From: Cherax quadricarinatus
Lineage: Eukaryota; Arthropoda; Malacostraca; Decapoda; Parastacidae
Assembly (NCBI RefSeq): GCF_038502225.1
Contig: NC_091378.1
Location: 11,003,456 to 11,067,455, forward strand
Direction of reading: 5' to 3'
Length of the DNA: 64,000 nucleotides
Under the pieces are notes generated by a model that saw only the letters and a program-made list of their open reading frames with translations, searched no databases and was not told where the DNA came from. The number at the start of each line of letters is the position of its first letter. Position 1 is the stretch's first letter. The position numbers were made by a program, and so were the translations under genes. Below, one piece after another: positions 11,980 to 22,217 of this stretch.

Positions 11980-13509
11980 TTACGAGGAGGAGGGTGAACC
12001 TCTGCACTTGTAACAGCCAGTGAGAGGGGAAGAACTAGGGACAGAGACAGGGAGGGTAAAATGAGGAGGTGGAAGATGGGTAGGAGGTGTTACCGGACCT
12101 TTTTTTGACTTTTGAGAAGTAGAGGGACGATTGGGAAGAGGTGTCGTACGAGGTCTCGTCGACACTGAGGCTTGTAAGAGAGAACTCGAAGAAGCGAGAT
12201 TAGACTGAGGCGTTGAAGTAGGGACGTCTGAGCCGAGGACAGCAAAAGGATTAGATACAGGAGTGATTATGGGAGAGGTAACCACAGAGGTGGGTGTAGA
12301 AGATGGGATACCAGAAGTGGGGGGACGTTTTGAAACACGGGAATAAGAAACACGTGGGAGTCTCCCTTGGAGGCGGAGATGAGAAACTGCCATGGCATAA
12401 GGGAGACCTTCTGTCTCTTTGAGGTAACGGATTTCCCGCTCGTTTAAATAGACCTGACAACGGCGAGAGTACGAAGGGTGAGCCTCATGACAGTTAAGGC
12501 AAGAGGGAGATTGATTGCAAGACGTATTAGAATGGTCATCGGCACCACAGACTGGGCATTCGGCGATAGATCTGCAATATTTCGCTGGATGGCCAAATCG
12601 CCAGCAATTTCTACACTGTTGTGGTGTAGGGATCACCTTTCGAACTTGTAACCGATGTCCTGCTATATAAACTGAGGATGGGAGTTCTCGGCTGTCAAAA
12701 GTTAAACGAGCCACATTGCTAGGGTATCGTCTCCGCCCACGGGCAGGAAGAACGTAAGTGTCTACCTTGAGGATTGGGAGATCTTGGAGTTCCAGCTGTT
12801 CTAGAATGTCGGTGCCACATGTCTGGAAATTTTGTTGAACTATGGTATGGGGCAGAATGACGGTACCACTACAAGAATTGAGGGAATGATGTTTTTCAAG
12901 GGTGACAGGAACAGTATCTATATGGGAAAGACGAGAGAGCTCACGAGCCTGGGTAGCATTCTGTACGGTAATGATGCGCGTACCGCTCTTAAGAGCATGA
13001 AAAGAAATATCTTTACCAACATGGCGTAGAAGTGCCTTGCCAATACTATGGTCAGAAAGATAGGCAGTAGAGGAAGTTGGTCGTAAAGTGAAGAATTTAG
13101 TCCACTGTTCAGTCTGAAACTGAGCGTGGAAAGGTAGTGAAGGACGTGTCGATCGTTTCTGAGAAGAACGAGAAGGTGAAGGTGGAAAAGTATCATCAGC
13201 AGGTAATTGTCGTTGACGTTTAGGCGTGGGACCAGAGTTGGTCCGACGTGGAACGGGTCGGCGATTTGAAAATTGCCGCACCATAGAGGGAGAGGCCGGA
13301 AGCATAGTCAGAGGAGAGCGAAGGTCTGATAAATCGAAGGAGTCAGTCGAGGCCTCAGTACCTGAAGCGGGTGAGGAAACAGCACCGGCAATAGGTACAG
13401 AGGCATGAGGAATGTCTGAAGAGTGGTCCAAAGACGAGGCGGGGTCAGAACGGGGTGCGGTATCAAGAAGGGGCCCGGGGGTACCAGGTTCATGGACTAG
13501 GGCTGCCAT
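11980..13509 (-). CDS. ORF1 protein of copy A (gag-like, three zinc knuckles)
   Basis: 509 codons from an ATG in good context (CCATGG on the minus strand). The N-terminal ~150 residues are Ser/Pro/Thr-rich and probably disordered. Residues ~130-300 form a folded-looking region (for example SIGKALLRHVGKDISFHALK and LPARGRRRYPSNVARLTF) of the type that precedes knuckles in LINE ORF1 proteins. Three knuckles follow at about 301-360: CRNCWRFGHPAKYC, CPVCGADDHSNTSC and CLNCHEAHPSYSRRC. The tail is Ser/Thr/Pro-rich. Known ORF1 proteins of this type bind element RNA in a ribonucleoprotein. The stop TAA at 11980-11982 replaces TAC in copy B, and the frame would continue ~70 codons, so this protein is probably C-terminally shortened. 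Confidence 0.88.
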   Translation of the reverse strand: MAALVHEPGTPGPLLDTAPRSDPASSLDHSSDIPHASVPIAGAVSSPASGTEASTDSFDLSDLRSPLTMLPASPSMVRQFSNRRPVPRRTNSGPTPKRQRQLPADDTFPPSPSRSSQKRSTRPSLPFHAQFQTEQWTKFFTLRPTSSTAYLSDHSIGKALLRHVGKDISFHALKSGTRIITVQNATQARELSRLSHIDTVPVTLEKHHSLNSCSGTVILPHTIVQQNFQTCGTDILEQLELQDLPILKVDTYVLPARGRRRYPSNVARLTFDSRELPSSVYIAGHRLQVRKVIPTPQQCRNCWRFGHPAKYCRSIAECPVCGADDHSNTSCNQSPSCLNCHEAHPSYSRRCQVYLNEREIRYLKETEGLPYAMAVSHLRLQGRLPRVSYSRVSKRPPTSGIPSSTPTSVVTSPIITPVSNPFAVLGSDVPTSTPQSNLASSSSLLQASVSTRPRTTPLPNRPSTSQKSKKGPVTPPTHLPPPHFTLPVSVPSSSPLTGCYKCRGSPSSS

Positions 13510-14242
13510 GGTTAGGTTACTTCTTTCTTTTTGTTTTTAAGAAAAAAAAGAAAGAAGAAAAGAAAATAAAAATAAAAAAAAGAAAAAAAAGGGGGGACCG
13601 GGGAGGGATAGTTCCTAGGAGGAATGAAAGGGCCAGAAATCTCCCTCCGCGCCCAAGAGGACCTCAGCACCGCAAGTAGCGCAGATGCAGCATGGAACCC
13701 GTGCCATACCCTACCCATCATGCTAGTAAACTAACAATCCGGGATAGCAACCTCACATCTGCCGAGCTACCTCGGTGGACAAAAGAGAGGGCGGCCGGAT
13801 ATCCGCCACAAAGCATACCTCCTTCGGCCACCACCCCCGGAATCCGAAAGGTGGCTTCCAGAGATACACTCGTCGCCCGAAAGACACCCAAAGCTACTCC
13901 GGGATACCGGAGAGGGATCGGGACATCCCCAGGCGATCCAGATTCCACGGCAAACTACGCCACCGCTAAGAACCTCAACGGAATGGGATGGACCCCGGTA
14001 TCCTTTCTCCTACCCAGGAACTAGCGCGCCTGTGGGAGAAATCCCAAAGGACAAAAAGAGGAAGGGCAAAAGGGAGGAGTGGGGAGGAGGAGGAGGAAAG
14101 GAAAAAGGGGAGGATGGGGAGGATGGGATAGGGGAGGGGAGATTGGGGGGTAATTAGGTTCGGTCTGAGGAAGAAGACCGATAGGTCTAATTCCTCAGAC
14201 CAAGAGCCTCTTCACCACGCCAAGGAGCCCCCCTTGAAGAGG
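13510..14242 (-). promoter_or_regulatory. 5' leader of copy A
   Basis: About 730 bp between the element's 5' end and ORF1. The first ~98 nt are highly structured (see ribozyme candidate). Next come a C-rich tract, a region conserved among all copies (around 13690-14030) and a long A/T homopolymer-rich stretch immediately before ORF1 (13520-13590). I-type LINEs carry internal promoters in the leader. None can be pointed to here with confidence, so regulatory role is inference. Confidence 0.6.
14145..14242 (-). ncRNA. Candidate HDV-like self-cleaving ribozyme at 5' end of copy A
   Basis: Numbering from the element's 5' end (14242): nt 1-8 CCUCUUCA pairs with nt 29-36 UGAAGAGG (P1, 8 bp). Nt 10-15 GGGGGG can pair with CCCCCC at 14150-14145 (P2). 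Between them is a long hairpin in which GGUCUGAGGAA pairs with UUCCUCAGACC (P4, 14201-14162). The strand joining P4 to P2 contains C-U-A-A. This is the nested pseudoknot order P1-P2-P1'-P4-P2' of HDV-like ribozymes, which are known at the 5' ends of R2, RTE and other LINEs. P3 is weak (two or three pairs), P1.1 is not obvious and nucleotide 1 is C rather than the usual G. Fold not computed. Confidence 0.5.
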
Positions 14243-15848
14243 GGAAGGGGACAGAAGAGGCAGAAACCTAGGAGGTGGCAGAAGAATAAACTTGGGAGGT
14301 GGCAGAAGAGGAAGAAACTTGGGAGGGAACGGGAGGTAGGTATAGTACGAGGGTGAACCTCTACACTTGTAACAGCCAGTGAGAGGGAAAGAACTCGGTA
14401 CAGAGACAGGGAAGGTAAAATGAGGTGGAAGAAGGGAAGGAGGGGTTAAAGGACCTTTTTTAGACTTCTGAGAAGTAGAGGGACGATTGGGAGGTGGTGT
14501 CGTACGAGATCTCGTCGATACTGAGGCTTGTGAGGGAGAACGCAAAGAAGCGAGAACAGACCGAGGCATTGAAGTAGGGACGTCTGAGCCTAGGACAGCA
14601 AAAGAATTAGATACAGGAGTGACTATAGGAGAGGTAACCACAGAGGAGGCTGCAGAAGATAGGACCCCATAAGTGGGGGGACGTTTTGAAACACGGGAAT
14701 AAGAAACGAGGTAGTCTCCCTTGGAGGCGGAGATGAGAAACTGCCATGGCATAAGGGAGACCTTCTTCCTCTTTGAAGTAATGGATTTCCCACTCATTTC
14801 AGTAGACTTGGCAACGGCGAGAGTACGAAGGGCGAGCCTTATGACAATTAAGGCAAGAGGGAGGTCGATTGCAAGACATTTGAATGGCCATCGGCACCAC
14901 AGACTGGGCATTCAGTTATAGATCTGCAATATTTTGCTGGATGGCCAAATCGCCAGCAATTTCTACACTGTTGTGGTGTAGGGATCACCTTTCGAACTTG
15001 TAACCGATGTCCTGCTACATAAACCACTGATGGGAGTTCACGGCTGTCAAAAGTTAAACGAGCCACATAGCTAGGGTATCATCTCTGCCCACTGGCAGGA
15101 AGAACATAAGTGTCTCCCTTGAGGATTGGGAGATCTTGGAGTTTCAGCTGTTCAATAATGTCATTGCCACATGTCTGGAAATTTTGTTGAACTATGGTAT
15201 GGGGCAGAATGACTGTACCACTACAAGAATTGAGGGAATGTTTTTCAATAGTGACAGGAACAGTATCTATATGGGAAAGAAGAGAAAGATCATGAGCTTG
15301 GGTAGCATTCTGTGCAGTGATGATGCACGTACTGCTCTTAAGAGCATGAAAAGAAAAATCTTTACCAACATGGCGTAGGAGTGCCTTGCCAATACTGTGG
15401 TCGGAAAGATAGGCGGTAGAGGAAGTCTGTCATAAAGTGAAGAATTTAGTCCATTGTGCATTCTGAAACTGAGTGTGGAAAGGGAGTGCAGGACATGTCG
15501 ATCTTTTCTGAGAAGAGAAGGTGGAGGAGTATCATCAGCAGGTAATTGTTGTTGGCGTTTAGGCGTGGGACCAGAGTTGGTCCGACATGGAACGGGCCGG
15601 GGATTCGAAAATTGCCTCACCGTAAAGGGAGAGGCCGGAAGCATAGTCAAAGGAGAGCCGAGATCAGATAAATCGAAGGAGTCAGTCGAGACCTCAGTAC
15701 CTGAAGAGGGTGAGGAAACAGCACTGGCAAGAGGTACAGAGGCATGAGGAGTGCCCAAAGAGTGGTCCAAAGGCGAGGCGGGGTCAGAACGGGGTGCGGT
15801 ATCAAGAAGGGGCCCAGGGGTAGCAGGTTCATGGATTGGGTTCTCCAT
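14195..15848 (-). pseudogene. ORF1 of copy B, broken
   Basis: It starts with ATG at 15848 (MENPIHEP) and reads to ~15500 with the Ser/Thr-rich N-terminal region. It then shifts frame repeatedly: a folded-region piece near 15420-15120, knuckles CRNCWRFGHPAKYC and CPVCGADGHSN near 14985-14890, and a Pro-rich tail to 14255. The third knuckle is disrupted (deletion near 14880). The tail is interrupted by copy A and resumes at 7636. Confidence 0.8.
14243..14254. repeat. Target-site duplication, right, of copy A
   Basis: GGAAGGGGACAG, identical to 7625-7636 and abutting the 5' terminal GAAGAGG (plus strand) of copy A. Confidence 0.9.
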
Positions 15849-16542
15849 GGTTAGGTTACTTCTTTATTTTTGTTTTTAAGAAAAAAAAAATGGAAATAAA
15901 AATTAAAAAAAAAAGGGGGACCAGGGAGGGATAGTTCCTAGGAGGAATGAAAGGGCCAGAAATCTCCCTCCATGCCCAAGAGGACCTCAGCACCGCAAGT
16001 AGCGTAGATGCAGCATGGAACCCGTGCCATACCCTACCCATTATGCCAGTAAACCAGCAATCTGGGATAGCAACCTCACATCTGCCGAACTACCTCGGTG
16101 GACAAAAGATGGTGACCGGATATCCGCCACAAAGCATACCTCCTTCAGCCACCACCCCCAGAATCCGAAAGGTGGCTTCCAGAGATACACCCATCGCCAG
16201 ACACACCCAAAGCCACCCTCCGGGATACCCGAGAGATTGGGACATCCCCAGGCAATCCAGATTCCACGGCAAACTACGCCACCGCCAAGAACCTCAATGG
16301 AATGGGATGGACCCCGGTACCCTTTCCCCTACCTAGGAACTAGCGTGCCTGTGGGAAAAAATCCCAAAGGCCAAAAAGGAAGGGCAAAAGGGAGTGGTGG
16401 GGAGGAGGAGGAGGAAAGGAAAAAGGGGAGGATGGGATAGGGAAGGGGGGTAATTAGGTTGTGTCTGAGGAAGGAGACCGATAGGTCTAATTCCTCAGAC
16501 CTAGAGCCTCTTCACCACAACAAGGAGCCCCCCTTGAAGAGG
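14255..16542 (-). mobile_element. I-like retrotransposon copy B, outer (5') half
   Basis: It continues copy B after the copy A insertion, with the remaining ORF1 tail, ORF1 body (to the ATG near 15848) and 5' leader ending at 16542. The 5' terminus shows the same terminal hairpins as copy A. It is flanked at 16543-16554 by CCAATGTCTTGC, which matches CCGATGTCCTGC at 3369-3380 with two transitions, the target-site duplication of copy B in copy C. Confidence 0.9.
16445..16542 (-). ncRNA. HDV-like ribozyme candidate, copy B
   Basis: Same pairing plan as copy A: P1 CCUCUUCA with UGAAGAGG, P2 G6 with C6 at 16445-16450, a P4 hairpin and the AACCUAAUUA joining strand. One P4 end is weakened (GUGUCUGAGG on the plus strand instead of GGUCUGAGG). 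Confidence 0.4.
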
Positions 16543-16554
16543 CCAATGTCTTGC
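16543..16554. repeat. Target-site duplication of copy B (right)
   Basis: CCAATGTCTTGC here against CCGATGTCCTGC at 3369-3380: ten of twelve bases agree and both differences are transitions, as expected for an old insertion. Confidence 0.75.
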
Positions 16555-18033
16555 AACAGAGGACGGGAGTTCACAGCTGTTGAAAGTTAATCGAGCCACA
16601 TTGCAAGGGTATCGTCTCCACCCACGGGCAGGAAGGACACAAGTGTCTACTTTGAGGTTTTGGAGATCCTGGAGTTCCAGCTGTTCAAGAATGTCATTGC
16701 CACAGGTCTGGAAATTCTGTTGGACTATGGTATGGGGGCAGAATGACAGTACCACTACAAGAATTGAGAGAATGATGTTTTTCAATAGTGATAGGAATAG
16801 TATCGATATGTGAAAGGAGAGAAAGATCATGAGCTTGGGTAGCATTCTGGACAGTGACAACATGCATACTGCTTGAGAGCATGAAATGAAATATCTCTAC
16901 CAACATGGCATAGGAGCGCTTTGCCAATACTATGGTCGGAAAGATAGGCAATAGAAAAAGTCTGTCGTAAAGTAAAGAATTTAGTCCATTGTGGGGTCCA
17001 AAACTGAGCATGGAGAGGGAGTGCATGATATGTCGGTCTATTCTGAGTAGAATGGGAAGGTAACAAAGTAACATTCGAAGACTGTTGTTGGCATTTAGAA
17101 GTGAGACTAGAGTTGGTCCGACGTGGGATGGGCTGGCGATTCGAAAATTGCTGCACCATAGAGGGAGAGGCTGGAAGCATAGTCAAAGGAGGGCAGAAGT
17201 GAGAAACCAGAGGAGTCAGTCTAGGCCCCAGTACCTGAAGCTGGTGATGAAACAGCACCAGCAAGAGGTACAGGGGCATCAGGAGTGTCCGAAGAGTGGT
17301 CAAAAAACGAGGTAGGGTCAGAACAGGGCATGGTATCAGTAAGGGGCCCAGGGGTAGCAGGTCCATGGATGAGGGCTTCTTTTCATTAGGTTACTTTTCA
17401 TTTTAAGAAAAAAGTAAAAGGGGGAAAGGGAAGGAATAGTTCCCAGGAGGAATGAAAGGGCCGGAAACACCCTTTGCACCCAAGAGGACCTCAACACCGC
17501 AAGTAGTGCAGATGCGGCATGGAACCCATGCCATGCCCTACCCTTAATGCCAGTCAACCAGCAATCCAGGATAGCAACCTCACATCTGCCGAGCTACCTC
17601 GGTGGGCGAGAGGGTGGCCGGATATCTGCCACAAAGCATACCTCTGACTACCACCCCTGGAATCCAATAGGTGGCCTCCAGAGATACACCCGTCGACCAA
17701 AAGTCACCCAAATCCACCCCCTGGAAGACCGGAGAGGGAACGGGATATCCCAAGGCAATCCAGATTCCATGGCAAACTACACCACCGCCAAGAACCTCAA
17801 TGGAATGGGATTGACACCGGTACCCTTCCCCCTGCCTAGGAACCAGTAGGCCTGTGTGAAGAATCCCAAAGGTCAAAAAGAGGAAGGGAATAAGGGGGGG
17901 ATGGGGTGAGGAGGAAAGGAAAGAGGCTGGGGGATGAGGTGTAATTAGGTTTGGTCTGAGGAAGGAGACCAACAGGTCTAATTCCTCAGACCAAGAGCCT
18001 TTTCACCACGCCAAGGAGCCCCCATTGAAGAGG
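16555..18033 (-). mobile_element. I-like retrotransposon copy C, outer (5') half
   Basis: ORF1 remains (16560-17390) in several frames, followed by a shortened leader and a 5' end at 18033 carrying the terminal hairpin region. The coding part shows frameshifts (for example around 16870 and 17200) and no ATG context as good as copy A's. Divergence from copy A is visibly higher than that of copy B. The element resumes at 3380 beyond the copy B insertion. Confidence 0.85.
17939..18033 (-). ncRNA. Decayed HDV-like ribozyme candidate, copy C
   Basis: P4 is retained, but P1 has a mismatch (TGAAAAGG on the 3' side) and the C-run needed for P2 is lost. Probably inactive if it ever was a ribozyme. 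Confidence 0.3.
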
Positions 18034-18445
18034 ATATTCCACTGTAAAGAAGCCTTGATTTGCAGAGAGAAAGATGCAGAAAATCTGAAAGTAGAGGTAT
18101 CTACGGACTAGTAGGTTTAATAAAGTCCACATGTGAAGGCAACAGAAAACTTAAGCATCGAAGAATTGGGATGCTGCTAAGAAAGGAGTTGTGCAGATGG
18201 ATAAGAGTGAAGAGGAATAGGTGGAGTATCAGTGTCCATCAATGGTCTAGTCTCAATATATTCTGAGAGAGCTGCAAGTGTTTCAGAGGACAAGAACATT
18301 GTATGTGGTACCATAATGTAGGTGGAAGGAGGGTGAATAAAGATTGGAGGGGGGGGGACTATGGACTGTATCAAAGTAGGGGGACACAAAAGGGGCAGAG
18401 TGAACTAGAGAGGAAACTTAGGAGGGGACAAAAAAGGAAGTGACC

Positions 18446-19884
18446 TCAGACGGGCAGAAGAGGAAGAAACTTGGGAGGGGACGGGAAGAAGGTACTGTAC
18501 AAGGAGGAGGAACCTCCACACTTGTTACAGCCAGTTAGAGGTGAAGAACTGGGTACAGAGACTGGGAAGGAAAAATGAGCAGGTTGCAAAAGGGAAGGAG
18601 GGGGTGAAAGGAGATATAAACAATGGGATGTTTTGGACTTCGGAGAAGGGTGATGGGGAGTAGGTGTTGTACAAGGTCTTTTAGACAAATTTGCAAATAA
18701 GAGGTGACAATGAGGTGCCGAGGTAGGGACCTCCGAGTAAAGGACAGCAAAAGAATTAGAGATGGGTGTACCTGTGGAATGGGTGACTAGAGGAGGCTGC
18801 AGAAGTTGGGACCCCAGAGGAGGGGGGGAGTTTAGGAACTCGAGAATAAGAAATACGAAGAAGTTTTCCTTGGAGGCATAAATGAGACTACCATAGCATA
18901 CGGGAGGCCTTCGGCCTCTGAGAATGAATTTCACGCTCATTTAAGTAAACTTGTTAACAGCGAAAGTAAGATGGGCGAGCCTCACGATAATTAAGGCAAG
19001 AGGGAAGTAGCCTACAAAATGTAGTGATATGGTAGTCGGCACCACAGATTGGGCATTCAGCCATGGACCTGCAATATTTTGGTGGATGACCAAAAATGCC
19101 AGCAATTTCTACACTGTTGCAGTGTAGGGATCACCTTTCCAGCTTTTAAATGGTGTCCCACTATATATACAGAGGACGGACGCTCACTGCAGTCGAAAGT
19201 TAAGTGAGCTACATTGCAAGAGTATTATCTCTACCTGCAGGCAGGGAGGACGTAAGTGTCTACTTTGAGGATTGGGAGGTCTTGGAGTTCTATCTTTTCC
19301 AGAATGTCATTGTCACATCTCAAAATTCTGTTGGACAATGGTATGGGGGCAGAATGACAGTACCTCTACAAGAATTGAGGGAATGTTTTTCATAAGTTAT
19401 AAGAATAGTAACGATAGTTTTAAGTTGAGAAAGATCATGAGCTTGGTTAGCTTTCTGGACAGTGATGATGCATGCACTGCTCTTGAGAGCATGAAAGGAT
19501 ACATCTCTCCCAGCATGGCATAGGAGCGCCTTGCCAATACTATGGTTGGAAAGATGAGCAGTAGAGGAAGTCGGTTGTAAAGTAAAAAAACTTAACCCAT
19601 TGTGTATTTTGAAACTGTGTGAAGAGAGTGCGTGAAGTCTCTCTTTTCCGAGTAGAATGGAAAGGAAGCAAAGAAGTATCAAGTAAAGGTCTTTGGCATT
19701 TAGGTGTGGGACCAGAGTTGGTCTGACGAGGGATGGGTGGGCAATCTGAAAATTGCCGCACCGTAGAGGGAGAAACTGGAAGCATAGTCAAAGAGTGGAG
19801 GTTAGACATCGAAAAATCAGTCGAAACCTCGGTACCTGAAGCTGGTGACGAAACGGCACAAGGAGGTACAGAGGCAATAAACAT
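18446..19884 (-). pseudogene. ORF1 of copy D, heavily decayed
   Basis: Recognisable pieces are VSSPASGTEVSTDF near 19855, the folded-region piece STAHLSNHSIGKALLCHAGRD near 19580-19510, and LTGCNKCGGSSS near 18520. The knuckle region (18950-19130) has lost several cysteines and is frameshifted. No protein is expected. Confidence 0.65.
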
Positions 19885-20532
19885 GTCTGAAGAGTGGTCA
19901 AATAACGAGGCAGGGTCAGAACAGGGTGCAGTATCAGAAAGGGGCCCAGGGAGAGCAGGTTCATGGATTGTGAACTCTATGGTTAGGTCACTTTCATTTT
20001 TAGAAAAAAAAGGGGGGGGGGAAAGGTGGAGGAATAGCTCCTAGGAGGAATGAAAGGGCTGTAAATCTCCCTTCGTGCCCAAGAGGACCTCAGCACAGCA
20101 GGTAGTGTAGATGCGGCATGGAACCCGTGCCATACCCTACCCTTCATGCCAGAAAACCAGCAATCCGGGATAGCAACCTCACATCTGCCGAGCCACCTCT
20201 GTGGACAAAAGAGGGCAGCCAGACAACCACCACAAAGCATACCCCCTATGGTCACCTTCCCCCAGAATCCAAAAGGTAGCCTCCAGAGATACACCAGTCC
20301 TCTGAAAAACACCTAAAGCCGCCACCCCCCTTCCCCCCTGGAAGACCGGAGGGGGATTCGGATATTGCCAGGTAATCCAGATTCCACGGCAAAGTACCAC
20401 TGCCAAGGACCTCAACAGAATGGGATGAACTCCAGTACCCTTCCCCCTACCTAGGAACTAGTGCGCCTGCGGGAAGAATCCCAATGACAAAATAGGGAGG
20501 GAAAAAAGGGGGATGGGGAGAAGGATAGGGAA

Positions 20533-20631
20533 GGGGGGTAATTAGGTTTGGTCTGAGGAAGGAGACCAAAAGGTCTAATTCCTCAGACCAAGAGCCTCTT
20601 CACCGCACTAAGGAGTCCCCCTTGAAGAAGG
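20533..20631 (-). ncRNA. HDV-like ribozyme candidate, copy D
   Basis: P4 (GGUCUGAGGAA with UUCCUCAGACC) is intact. P2 is G5 against C6 and the joining strand AACCUAAUUA is kept. P1 is one base out of register (CCUUCUUCA). Confidence 0.35.
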
Positions 20632-20925
20632 TGGCTAGAGATTGCAACAAAACAGCGGTTCTCTGAACCATTCATCTACAAAACAGCGAGAATGTAATAC
20701 CCCTATATGAAACGGGGCCGCTGATCGTGAAGCACAGTCTACCTGCTTGTGGCCCTGAACAACATGACCATGAGGAACTAGACGAGGCGAATTTATTTTT
20801 TAATAGTTTGTAGAGCACTAAAGTAGTATGAAACTACCACGAATGTTGAGGAAGGCCAGAAGGTCCAGTTCCTCAGACCAAAAGCCTCTTCACCACATCA
20901 TGGAGCCTCCCCTGAAGTGGTAGAC
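20632..20925 (-). mobile_element. Relic of an internally deleted I-like copy
   Basis: Read on the minus strand, a piece like the family's 5' end (20918-20870: CTTCAGGGGAGGCTCC, then GAAGAGG, then the GGTCTGAGGAA hairpin strand) passes almost directly into a piece like the RNase H region (20850-20690, matching copy A 8270-8480 in patches such as ACATGACCA and GTAGAGCACTAA). ORF1, endonuclease and RT are missing between them. Strongly diverged. Confidence 0.45.
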
Positions 20926-22217
20926 CAGGGCAAAATACTAAAGCAGGATATAAAATAAGGCAGGATATAAAAGACTTTATACTTTTATTGAACTCACGAC
21001 AAATGTCGAACCTGATGCGAGTCTTCATAAGCTTTTAAACCTACAGTCAACATTAATAGAATTTTTACCAATTCCTATGTACGAAGGAGCTTGTTAGTTT
21101 ATACAATTAAAAATATTAAAAATGGATAAAGTGTCACATCAGACAGCATTTTAGTAGATGATTATAATCCATAATATTTAGCATAATCTTTCAATAAGAA
21201 TGCTTCTTTGCTATGTTTTATATTCCTGGTTGTTGGTTACTCGCCATTCTCTGACTACCTACATTCATAATGCAATATTTCACAAGTCTATACTAATAAA
21301 AATTAGTTTTTATCCAAAATTACACTAAAAAAAACATTAAACCCAAATATGATTTTGTACACTGCAGTCAGATAAAAACGTTATCTAAGTATAATAAAAA
21401 AAAAACGTCCATTACTATAATTTCTCTAACTTTGCAGACCTAAAATACCTTTCTTATTGTCTATCTCCTCTGTCAGAATCAAAGGTGTTCAAGGTCTTAT
21501 GTCGTCAGGATTATGTTGCTGGACCAAACCTACCTTGACAACATTCCAATAAGCTAAAATTAAAAATGTAACACAGTGGACACGAAGTTTTGACAGACAC
21601 TCCTTTCTCCATACTTTATTTTTGATCATTCATAAAAGTATTAAAATGAGTAGAGTTCAGTGTTAACAGTAAACACTGATTAGAAATAAAAATTAAATTT
21701 ATACATCTTAAAGTAAGCTCACAGGCTAAAAATTTAAAAATTAAAATTTGACGAGAGTAGGGCATGCTGGATAATTTCACACTTCACAAAATAAAAATTT
21801 AGATTTAAATTTAAAAACATTTGATGAGTAACATTGTTTCATTCACTCTTTGGTGTGCGAGTACTCTCATTGCTCAGTTAATCCTATAATAATTACTCTT
21901 CATCGAACCAAAAATATATGTATAATTATAAGTGAATCTAAAATTTTTTTTTTTTTTTTACCATCAGTAAAGTTGTGTAATACGACATTCCATTACTGAG
22001 CAGCTTGCTATGTGCTCGGCTTCGCATCTTTCAGAAAGCGTCCATCTTCCTTCGTCTAAAATACTGTAAAAGAAATGAAATTTGGTGAATACTTTGACCA
22101 AATAATGATCAAGTGCTGTGTGGCAAGCTAAAGCAGTCATATGACTGTCCATAAATCCTACATTTATTATAAATCAGTCACCTGTCCTGCTGAAGAATAG
22201 GCTTAAGTACATGCATG
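20926..22217. other. AT-rich intergenic stretch
   Basis: A/T-rich sequence with homopolymer runs (for example 21943-21959). No convincing open frame, splice pattern or known repeat is visible. Possibly older unique DNA outside the retrotransposon heap. Confidence 0.5.

Larger units (their letters stand above)
7637..14242 (-). mobile_element. I-like non-LTR retrotransposon copy A, full length, youngest of the nest
   Basis: The element is 6606 bp and is bounded by an exact 12-bp target-site duplication, GGAAGGGGACAG, at 7625-7636 and 14243-14254. Minus-strand order is: structured 5' leader (14242-13510), ORF1 (13509-11980), ORF2 (11535-7848), and a short 3' UTR ending in an (ATT)n tail at 7637-7656. 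ORF1 with CCHC knuckles, an ORF2 with endonuclease, RT and RNase H, a TAA-type tail and ~12-bp duplications match the I group of LINEs. The exact clade (I, Nimb, LOA-like) cannot be fixed by eye. Defects are few: one homopolymer frameshift and one nonsense codon in ORF2, and one probable nonsense in ORF1. Confidence 0.93.
18034..20631 (-). mobile_element. I-like retrotransposon copy D, 5' part
   Basis: From the 5' end at ~20631 it runs through the leader, a badly decayed ORF1 (pieces at 19884-19320 and 18940-18446) and the first codons of ORF2. It is cut at 18034 (ATATTCCACTGT on the plus strand), exactly where copy C's 5' end begins. The reciprocal half of copy D is not found, because copy C itself is truncated at ~1066 and the deletion presumably removed it. 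Most degraded copy of the nest. Confidence 0.8.

Noticed and set aside
13520..13600. Possible poly(A) tail of a processed pseudogene or SINE
   Set aside because: The A-rich stretch recurs at the same place before ORF1 in copies A, B, D, E and F, so it belongs to the family's leader.
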